Assembly: GCA_023399215.1 (NCBI GenBank)
Contig: JAEWQJ010000003.1
Span: 1-5,179 of the forward strand
Direction: 5' to 3'
Origin: Methanobacteriota archaeon
GTDB lineage: Archaea; Halobacteriota; Methanosarcinia; Methanosarcinales; Methanosarcinaceae
DNA: 5,179 nucleotides
Position numbers and translations under genes: made by a program. Below the pieces are notes generated by a model, which was given only the letters and a program-made list of their open reading frames with translations, ran no database searches and was not told the DNA's origin. This document shows positions 1-4,991 of the stretch, piece after piece. Each line of letters starts with the position of its first letter. Position 1 is the first letter of the stretch.

Positions 1-62
1 GTTCAACGTCATGGGTAACAATAATGATCGTCTTACCTTCTCTTACATGCAACTCTTCCAGA
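1..62. repeat. Terminal direct repeat, left copy
   Basis: These 62 bases are identical to the last 62 bases of the window, read in the same direction. They lie inside ATPase coding sequence, from just after the D-loop to just after the H-loop. The match stops exactly at the window edges, so its true extent cannot be seen. Confidence 0.97.
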
Positions 63-817
63 AAATCCAGAATATAATAGCCAGTCTTGGTATCCAGGTT
101 TCCTGTAGGCTCATCTGCCAGGATTATGGGCGGGTTTACAGCCAGGGAACGGGCTATTGCAACTCTCTGTCTCTGTCCACCTGAAAGCTGAGAAGGAAGG
201 TTTCCTTTCTTATTTGAGAGTCCGACAATGTCAAGCAGGTATGAGGCTTTTTGTCGGGCCATCTGTCGATCATCTTCCTGAAATTCCATAGGTAAGAGCA
301 CGTTTTCTTCTGTACTGAGTGTGGAGAGGAGGTTAAAGCTCTGGAATATGAAACCAATCATTTTTCCTCGGATAATGGCGAGTTCGGATTCACTTAATTC
401 GGAGATATCCTTAGAATTCAGGCGAACCGTGCCTTTTGATGGTATGTCCAGACAGCCCAGCAGATTCATCATCGTACTCTTTCCACTTCCGCTGGGCCCG
501 AGAATGATCAGAAATTCCCCTTCGTAAATTTCCAGATTTATTCCTTTGAGAGCTGCAAACTCAACTTCCCCCATCTGATAAATTTTCCAGACATCAGTCA
601 GTTTGATAAGAGGCTCATCTTTGTTTTGAGAGATCCTTACCGCTTTGGAACTGCTAGTAGCACCGTTTCCGGAATTTAAGTATGGGTTGATTTTCAGATC
701 CCCTTCTGAATCACTCTCGGATGAACCAGTGAAACTCGCTGCTTCTTCAAGCGAGTTTATAATCTTTGATGGATTCAATACCGTTTTAAGAGAATCTATT
801 ATTCCAGTGAGTGTCAT
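1..817 (-). CDS. ABC transporter ATP-binding protein, MacB/LolD type, N-terminal 272 codons (runs off left edge)
   Basis: This is the nucleotide-binding subunit of a MacB/LolCDE-type transporter; it hydrolyses ATP on the cytoplasmic face to drive a permease of the kind encoded at 2045-3274. Translating from the ATG at 815-817 shows every ABC motif in order: Walker A GPSGSGKST (107-115), Q-loop Q159 in FIFQSFN, signature LSGGQRQR (211-218), Walker B IILADEP (231-237), D-loop NLD (240-242) and H-loop H269 in IIIVTHD. The start is supported by AGAGG six bases upstream (824-828). The family core begins near residue 70 (LIKLTDVWKIY), so about 68 residues form an unusual N-terminal extension: a possible amphipathic segment (1-25), then a Ser/Asn/Gly-rich stretch. 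The reading frame is open to base 1. It continues exactly into the fragment at 4990-5179 if the two window ends are joined, giving 314 residues. Family assignment is firm; substrate is unknown. Confidence 0.95.
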   Translation of the reverse strand, partial: MTLTGIIDSLKTVLNPSKIINSLEEAASFTGSSESDSEGDLKINPYLNSGNGATSSSKAVRISQNKDEPLIKLTDVWKIYQMGEVEFAALKGINLEIYEGEFLIILGPSGSGKSTMMNLLGCLDIPSKGTVRLNSKDISELSESELAIIRGKMIGFIFQSFNLLSTLSTEENVLLPMEFQEDDRQMARQKASYLLDIVGLSNKKGNLPSQLSGGQRQRVAIARSLAVNPPIILADEPTGNLDTKTGYYILDFLEELHVREGKTIIIVTHDVE

Positions 818-833
818 ACAAAACCTCTAAAAG

Positions 834-911
834 TTAGTCATATCTGAGCTGAACCTTTTCAAGGTAGCTTGAGTTTTTATTCCTTTGATGCATGGTTTCC
901 ATCATTTCCAT
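834..911 (-). CDS. Possible 25-codon upstream ORF, or remnant of a permease 3' end
   Basis: A short frame opens at an ATG (909-911) and ends at a TAA 16 bases before the ATPase start. Its product would be about 25 residues ending in YLEKVQLRYD. That ending resembles the last residues of the permease in this window (SKLKPVDALRYE), and the DNA shares the 11-mer tcatatctgag (plus strand, 838-848 and 2049-2059). No good ribosome-binding site precedes the ATG. It could be a leader peptide, but an eroded 3' end of an earlier permease copy, left by tandem duplication of the operon, is at least as likely. A chance match is also possible over so short a stretch. Offered as a weak call. Confidence 0.2.
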   Translation of the reverse strand: MEMMETMHQRNKNSSYLEKVQLRYD

Positions 912-962
912 AACTTATTTTGTAATACAGTCAAAATTTTCTTCGGCAATGATCAAGACTGC

Positions 963-971
963 AATTATATT
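963..971 (-). promoter_or_regulatory. Candidate proximal TATA element for the ATPase operon
   Basis: On the minus strand the sequence reads AATATAATT, an acceptable archaeal TATA-like element. Initiation about 25 bases downstream would give a leader of roughly 120 bases before the ATPase ATG. AT-rich spacers produce such matches by chance, and no clear BRE is seen, so support is weak. Confidence 0.25.
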
Positions 972-1042
972 GTCAGGTCGATATTAAGTGTCCAATTTTT
1001 ATGAGTTCTCTGCCATGTATTATCTGTTGTGTGGGTATAATC

Positions 1043-1077
1043 GGTCTAATCAGACCATTTAATGATCTAACTAGACC
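1043..1077. promoter_or_regulatory. Pair of related 14-bp palindromes, candidate operator
   Basis: GGTCTAATCAGACC (1043-1056) is a perfect 5-bp inverted repeat around a 4-base centre. A second copy, GATCTAACTAGACC (1064-1077), has the same architecture with one arm mismatch. Their centres are 21 bp apart, about two helical turns, so two dimers of a regulator would bind the same DNA face. The pair lies about 230 bp upstream of the ATPase start, and a TATA-like string (ATTATACCC on the minus strand) lies directly beside it. Regulator binding is inferred from symmetry and spacing. Confidence 0.4.
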
Positions 1078-1315
1078 TGTGGTTTGATTCGTTTTTGAGG
1101 CGCCAGTGAAATACATGGTGCCTCATTTTCTGGAGTATAGGTTTTTTGCTGGTTGCCTCCTTTCTTTATTACAATGGAGGACACCTGATTTTCAAGCGAT
1201 GGGCTTGATGTTCCTAGTGGCGAGGTCATGTTCTCAGGGTGTTCCTTTTCAGTTTTTCCTTTTCCACTGTAATTAACCAAATTGAGCATCTGACATGGGG
1301 TTGAATACCTGTCCG

Positions 1316-1356
1316 AGATAGGTGTTTGAGATGGGAAAAACACCTATCTTATATAG
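1316..1356 (-). promoter_or_regulatory. Candidate promoter: TATA element fused to a perfect 12-bp inverted repeat
   Basis: On the minus strand CTATATAAG (1348-1356) is the best TATA-like element in the spacer. It runs into a perfect 12-bp inverted repeat with arms AGATAGGTGTTT (1316-1327) and AAACACCTATCT (1338-1349) around a 10-base centre. An archaeal start site is expected about 25 bases below the TATA box, near 1326, so the repeat would cover the stretch from TATA box to start site, as a repressor operator would. Transcription from here towards the ATPase would have a leader of about 500 bases. If transcription instead starts further upstream, the repeat would form a strong RNA hairpin. 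Confidence 0.45.
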
Positions 1357-1900
1357 GGCATTTCATCTTCCAGCCGCTCAACAGGATTGGAGGCAGCCGA
1401 TCCCCTCATTGGTGTTTAATAATATAAGCATACTTAGCTAAAAACAGGGAAATCTAGAGAATTAATTTATCAATGAAGCTTTTCTAAGTGGTATTCAGTT
1501 AATTTAATCTTTAAATATCCTATAGAAGGCAAATGAAGCCCCTGTAAAGTATTATTCACGGCGAGATATTCATACGAGATTTTTTCAAAGGGAGCCTCAG
1601 GCCTAACATAAGAGCTGTTTCTTTTGACCCTGACAAGTATTCCAAATGTCTGCTCAAAAAACAAAGAAAAATGCTCCTGCAATTAGAATTTCAGATGCAT
1701 TCCAGTGTCGCGTCAAGTCTCAATTGCTGGATAACGAGATCGTATACACGAGTCATGGATCTATTCAAAAAACGAGCACCGTTGCCTTTTTTAAAATAAA
1801 TATAAAAGAGCTTCTACCAGTTATGGCTTTCAACAACTCATACCATAACCTTTTTCCTTTGTTAGCAGAAATCCACTGATTCCAGTGAAGCAGGAAATAA

Positions 1901-1921
1901 GAAAGGGGAATCAACCCTTTC
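1901..1921. terminator. Hairpin with 7-bp stem beside T-rich DNA, possible terminator
   Basis: GAAAGGG (1901-1907) and CCCTTTC (1915-1921) form a perfect 7-bp stem around a 7-base loop, about 120 bases past the permease stop. Directly to the right, on the plus strand, comes a T-rich run, the classic U-tract arrangement for plus-strand transcripts. For the minus-strand operon the hairpin is followed only by TTATTTCC, which is weaker. A smaller hairpin (CACTG/CAGTG, 1874-1887) follows. Together they may mark the operon's end, but the polarity is better for the opposite strand. Confidence 0.35.
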
Positions 1922-2049
1922 TTTTCTGTTTATCCTTCCTTTTTTGTCTATTCCTTCCTTTTTCGTTTATTCCTTCCTTTTTCGTTTATTCCTTTCTTCT
2001 TCTGTTTATTTCCTACTTTTCTATTTATTCCTACCTTTTTCGTTTTATT
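1921..2049. repeat. Tandem repeat, about seven 19-bp units, immediately after the permease stop
   Basis: On the plus strand the unit is close to TTTTTCGTTTATTCCTTCC. Copies start near 1921, 1940, 1959, 1978, 1997, 2017 and 2035; the third and fourth differ at one base, and the outer ones are more degenerate (18-20 bp). In the direction of the permease mRNA the array is a purine-rich A/G tract. Its last copy overlaps the permease stop codon (TAA at 2045-2047). The gradient of divergence from centre to edge is what slippage or unequal exchange produces. Role unknown. Confidence 0.85.
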
Positions 2050-3274
2050 CATATCTGAGTGCATCCACAGGCTTTAATTTCGAGGCCCTGTACGCTGGTA
2101 CTACTCCAGAGATCACTCCTATCAAAACTGCAAGAGTAAGACCTTCAAGCATCAAAGAAAAGCTTACTCCACCACCCCCTCCAGTCATATTACCTCCCAT
2201 CATCATCTGGAGCCCAGATGAAACAAAAGACCCCAGAATTACTCCAAGGATACCCCCAACAAGACCCACCATTGCGGAATTAAAGAGGAAAATCATGAGG
2301 ATATCCCTGTTTTTTGCCCCAATGGCTTTCATAGTCCCGATTTCTTTTGTCTTTTCCAGGACAGAGGTAAACATGGTATTGGCAATGCCTACGGCTCCCA
2401 CAAGCAGGGAAACAGCTGCAATGGCGCCAAGGAAGAGGGTCATCGAACTCATCATTTCAGTAACCGAATCAGCCAACGATTTTGACGCTGTTACGGAAAA
2501 ATCCCTGTCATCTTCCTTATTAATGTGTCTTGAGACCATCAGCTTTTTTTCGATTTCTGTCGTCAATTCATCTACCTGATCTTCACTCCTGGCTTTTACA
2601 GATATGCTATCATAAACATCTTTTTTCGCATCTGTAATAAGATCCACTGCTCCATCGATTGGCATGTAGATTCTTGAGTCACCTCCCATGCCCTCTTCTT
2701 CCAGGATTCCAACAACGCGCACTGCTTTGCCGTTTATGGTTATTACCTGGTTAACTCCGATATTCTGATCATAAATTTCACTGGCAACATCGCTTCCTAT
2801 GACTGCAACATTCTTATCAGCTGGTTCGAGTAATCTTCCTGATTGCGTTTTCAGGGTAGTCATGTATTTCCAGACTTGAGGATCAACACCTGTTATTGGA
2901 AGGGTTGCGTTTTGTCCTGCATATTTAACCTCTTCTCTGCCTGAAATTTCTCCTTCAATATATTGTATACTATCCAGTCCTCGAAGCGCATTAATATCAT
3001 CTTTCGTTAATTCTGCATCTGTTGATGTGCCACCCCCCATACCAGGGCCATGCATATTGGATGATGCCTTGGTATACCCGGGGCTTATCGTTATCGTTGT
3101 CAAATCCAGATCAGATAGCTTACTCTGCACGTTTGCCTGCATGGCATCTCCCAGAGAGATAATGCCAACTACAGATCCCACTCCTATAACTATCCCGATA
3201 ATGGTCAGCCAGCTTCGCAGTTTACTGTGCACAAGCATGTTTAGACCCATTTTCAGGTAGGTTGAGTTTCTCAT
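2045..3274 (-). CDS. MacB-type ABC transporter permease
   Basis: A 409-residue membrane subunit of the MacB/LolC/FtsX superfamily. These permeases do not form a classic substrate channel; they convert ATP hydrolysis by the paired ATPase into movements of an extracytoplasmic domain. The layout is canonical: cytoplasmic start (MRNSTYLKMGLNML), TM1 about 22-42, a MacB_PCD-like external domain about 43-275, then the FtsX domain with TM2 about 279-302, TM3 about 325-353 and TM4 about 374-396. The conserved coupling stretch EKTKEIGTMKAIGAKNRDIL (307-326) and the family ending PAYRASKLKPVDALRYE are intact. Length matches the family. The start is supported by GGAAGGA six bases upstream of the ATG. 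Two Met/Gly-rich stretches stand out: 74-83 in the external domain, and 357-370 just outside TM3, which includes five consecutive glycines. It follows the CARDB protein gene after 368 bp, so it may be co-transcribed or have its own control. Substrate cannot be inferred. Confidence 0.95.
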   Translation of the reverse strand: MRNSTYLKMGLNMLVHSKLRSWLTIIGIVIGVGSVVGIISLGDAMQANVQSKLSDLDLTTITISPGYTKASSNMHGPGMGGGTSTDAELTKDDINALRGLDSIQYIEGEISGREEVKYAGQNATLPITGVDPQVWKYMTTLKTQSGRLLEPADKNVAVIGSDVASEIYDQNIGVNQVITINGKAVRVVGILEEEGMGGDSRIYMPIDGAVDLITDAKKDVYDSISVKARSEDQVDELTTEIEKKLMVSRHINKEDDRDFSVTASKSLADSVTEMMSSMTLFLGAIAAVSLLVGAVGIANTMFTSVLEKTKEIGTMKAIGAKNRDILMIFLFNSAMVGLVGGILGVILGSFVSSGLQMMMGGNMTGGGGGVSFSLMLEGLTLAVLIGVISGVVPAYRASKLKPVDALRYE

Positions 3275-3293
3275 CCTGTATCCTTCCGTTATC

Positions 3294-3453
3294 TTTCGCT
3301 CAACCGTTGCGCCGGTTTATCACAAACCGTTGCGCCGGTTTATCACGCCTATAGGGTTTGGGTGTAAGGTTCTCAAATTCAAACGTTTATCGGGTTTTCG
3401 ATGAAACCGTTTCTCAAAAGGTTTTTCGCTCAACCGTTGCGCCGGTTTATCAC
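3294..3453. repeat. Direct repeat: three copies of a 22-bp palindromic unit
   Basis: The 22-bp core begins AACCGTTGCGCCGGTT and ends TATCAC. It occurs exactly at 3302-3323, 3325-3346 and 3432-3453. Copies one and three match over 30 bp (3294-3323 and 3424-3453), including a leading TTTCGCTC. Copies two and three share three further bases on the right. Each core is itself a hairpin, AACCG/CGGTT around TTGCGC. Copies one and two are adjacent; copy three is 85 bp away. This is the profile of a dispersed intergenic palindromic repeat that has multiplied locally. Confidence 0.9.
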
Positions 3454-3533
3454 GCCGACCACGTTGCTGCTGGAGTTTTCGCTCAAGCCTTTTTTGAAAA
3501 GGCTTGCGGGCAAGCAGTTTTTTAAAAAGCTTG
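3404..3533. repeat. Further hairpin modules sharing the TTTTCGCTC tail
   Basis: Beside the 22-bp units are hairpins of the same design but different stems. CAAGCCTTTT (3484-3493) pairs with AAAAGGCTTG (3497-3506) in a perfect 10-bp stem with a 3-base loop. CAAGC (3511-3515) pairs with GCTTG (3529-3533) with an inner TTTTT/AAAAA stem. AAACC (3404-3408) pairs with GGTTT (3420-3424). Flanking them on the plus strand is TTTTCGCTC (3476-3484) or the variant TTTTCGATG (3395-3403), the same tail as on the 22-bp units. The shared tail suggests one repeat family with diverged stems. On neither strand does a good U-run follow, so simple terminators are unlikely. Confidence 0.75.
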
Positions 3534-3600
3534 TGCCTCTCACCCCACATTCTATGTTTGTTAGTGATGCTATCTTTTTTGATGCTGCCTTATTCAGACC

Positions 3601-3632
3601 TTCTGTTTTTCAGGTTTTCTGTTTTTCAGGTT
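3601..3632. repeat. Perfect 16-bp tandem duplication after the CARDB protein gene
   Basis: TTCTGTTTTTCAGGTT occurs twice without a gap (3601-3616 and 3617-3632), ten bases beyond the stop codon of the exported protein gene. On the coding strand it is an A-rich tract. It parallels the tandem repeats found at the 3' ends of the permease and ATPase genes. Confidence 0.9.
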
Positions 3633-3642
3633 TTTTTCCGGA

Positions 3643-4980
3643 TTACTTCTTTTTTCTTCCCATCAGTTTTTCCTGAATTTTCTTTCTGTACACGAATGCT
3701 CCTCCTACAAGAGCTATTATCACAATATAGGATAAGTATGACCCAAATCCACTACTCTTGTTACTCGGTCCTCCTGATCCCTGTGCAGTCATGTTTCCGG
3801 AGTTCATTTCGAGCTTTACTTCCTTATCAACCGTTATTCTTTCTCCTTTTGCATCCGTATACTCAATCTGGACTTTTAGAGGATTGGAATCCATAGAATC
3901 GAAAGTTACGTTTTCTCCTTTATCACTGGATTTTATATTATCGGATGAGGATTCTACATTCTTAGCATCCTGCTGTGTGCTTGCAATGTTGAAAGACGCG
4001 ATTGTATAGTCTCCTTTCTCAAGGTTTCCAACAATTGTTGAGGAACTTCCTGAAACCTTATACCCATCCTGATCAGGGATCGAAACTTTCACGGAATACG
4101 CCATGTTGTTTCCTACATTTGCAACTGAAAGAGAAGTTTCTCCCTGGTCACTTTCCGAAAAGGAAACATCAAAATCGGTTTCTCCACCAACGAAAAGCCC
4201 TGCTGTAGTCCGTATACTTTTTTCATTTGAATTATAGTCTTCAAAGCTGAGGTTTACGTCCAGAGTATAGAGTCCAGGGTCTGCATTTACATCTGCCATT
4301 ACCGAGTAAGCAACGGTTACGGAGTCGCCTGCAGCCAGATATTTAATGTACTTGGTATTATCCGAATATACTGGCAAAATTACCCCTTTTGGGTCTTTCC
4401 AGGAAACTACCATATTTTTCAGGGGTGAGTTTCCGGTATTTGTTATTATGAATTCCAGAGGCTCTTCCTTTGCAATGTCAATACTTGCCTTATTTATGGT
4501 AACAATCTGAGCGTATTCCTTACCCCTTACCTCGAGATGGATGGTTTTTGTAGTGGCAACCGTGTTTGACAAAGACCCACTTTCTTTAGCAGTGGTGGTT
4601 ATATCGATATCATATGTGCCTTCTGAAGCATTGGCATCTGTCATAAGCTTGAACTTAAGGACTGCTGCATCGTCATCATCCTGCCTCGCATTCAGGTAAG
4701 AGACCTTTTTTGTTAGGTCTTCTCCGGAAACCTTACTGAAAGGATATTCAGGGTTAACTGTGACAGCAATGTCTTTCAGGTTAGCGTTTCCTACATTTTG
4801 CACGCTGACAGTGAGTTCAACAGGTTCTCCAGGACGGGCAGCATCAGGGTTCTGATTAGTCAGGTTTACCTCCAAATATGCAGATTTTATATCACCATTA
4901 GAGGCAAGTGCTGTTCCAGCTCCAAGGCATATGAATACTGAAAACAACAGTATTATTTTTAGCAGAGAGAACTTTTTCAT
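3643..4980 (-). CDS. Exported, membrane-anchored CARDB-type (COG1361-like) protein, transporter partner
   Basis: A 445-residue protein with an N-terminal signal sequence (KK start, hydrophobic 5-24, probable cleavage after TALA at 26), a long extracytoplasmic region, a single C-terminal membrane helix about 415-431, and a Lys/Arg-rich tail inside the cell. The outside part shows repeated beta-sandwich modules with the CARDB signature of a polar strand, N-x-G-N and a following strand: PGEPVELTVSVQNVGNANLK (50-69), EEPLEFIITNTGNSPLKN (172-189) and ETSLSVANVGNNMAYSVKV (281-299). A further strand-rich module at 366-391 precedes a Ser/Gly/Asn-rich linker (393-412). Six N-x-S/T sequons (N39, N117, N243, N357, N396, N407) suit an archaeal surface glycoprotein. 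There is no lipobox. The gene starts 9 bp after the ATPase stop, with GAGGAG overlapping that stop, so the two are probably translationally coupled. Role is inferred from context: a surface partner or substrate-gathering subunit of the MacB-type transporter. Confidence 0.88.
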   Translation of the reverse strand: MKKFSLLKIILLFSVFICLGAGTALASNGDIKSAYLEVNLTNQNPDAARPGEPVELTVSVQNVGNANLKDIAVTVNPEYPFSKVSGEDLTKKVSYLNARQDDDDAAVLKFKLMTDANASEGTYDIDITTTAKESGSLSNTVATTKTIHLEVRGKEYAQIVTINKASIDIAKEEPLEFIITNTGNSPLKNMVVSWKDPKGVILPVYSDNTKYIKYLAAGDSVTVAYSVMADVNADPGLYTLDVNLSFEDYNSNEKSIRTTAGLFVGGETDFDVSFSESDQGETSLSVANVGNNMAYSVKVSIPDQDGYKVSGSSSTIVGNLEKGDYTIASFNIASTQQDAKNVESSSDNIKSSDKGENVTFDSMDSNPLKVQIEYTDAKGERITVDKEVKLEMNSGNMTAQGSGGPSNKSSGFGSYLSYIVIIALVGGAFVYRKKIQEKLMGRKKK

Positions 4981-4983
4981 TTT

Positions 4984-4991
4984 AACTCCTC
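4984..4991 (-). promoter_or_regulatory. Ribosome-binding site overlapping the ATPase stop
   Basis: On the minus strand the junction reads TGAGGAGTTAAAATG: GAGGAG begins inside the ATPase TGA, and the ATG of the exported protein follows after five bases. The overlap ties translation of the second gene to termination of the first and supports one operon. Confidence 0.7.

Larger units (their letters stand above)
818..2044. other. Long spacer without a convincing gene
   Basis: About 1.2 kb separates the permease stop from the ATPase start. Small frames exist on both strands, but none has a recognisable domain, a good ribosome-binding site with ATG, or a credible composition. The stretch does hold structure, listed separately: a pair of palindromes at 1043-1077, a TATA-like element fused to a long inverted repeat at 1316-1356, a hairpin at 1901-1921, and the tandem repeat at 1921-2049. 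The part from about 1360 to 1870 is AT-rich and may be a decayed gene or mobile element, but I could not recognise a family in any frame. Long leaders and spacers are common in Methanosarcina. Confidence 0.6.
3275..3642. other. Spacer filled with palindromic modules
   Basis: The 368 bp between the CARDB protein gene and the permease contains no credible gene. Its central part is a run of related hairpin modules (3294-3533, listed separately). Its right end has a perfect 16-bp tandem duplication (3601-3632). The ribosome-binding site of the permease sits at its left end. If the operon is read through, the mRNA here would be highly structured, which could affect relative expression of the permease or mRNA processing. 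Confidence 0.7.

Noticed and set aside
1071..1343. Minus-strand frame of 90 codons just below the TATA-like element
   Set aside because: It begins at a GTG inside the inverted repeat, lacks a ribosome-binding site, ends inside the palindrome pair and has no domain. A shorter form from an internal ATG is possible but unsupported.
1470..1682. Minus-strand frame of 70 codons, considered as a transposase fragment
   Set aside because: No transposase motif, catalytic residues or terminal inverted repeats could be recognised, and the only upstream start is a TTG.
1646..1879. Plus-strand frame of 77 codons in the long spacer
   Set aside because: It has an ATG but no ribosome-binding site, no domain and low-complexity AT-rich composition, and it runs against all other genes. 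A small orphan gene cannot be fully excluded.
1944..2579. Plus-strand frame of 211 codons opposite the permease
   Set aside because: It is an antisense shadow of the permease gene, and its hydrophobic start is simply the translated 19-bp tandem repeat.
3294..3453. CRISPR array
   Set aside because: The three copies are not regularly spaced: two are adjacent and the third is 85 bp away, with no equal-length spacers and no cas genes.
3320..3550. Minus-strand frame of 76 codons, very rich in Lys and Arg with repeated KPFQKRLERK-like blocks
   Set aside because: The periodic protein pattern is produced by the palindromic repeat modules themselves; there is no ribosome-binding site and no recognisable domain.
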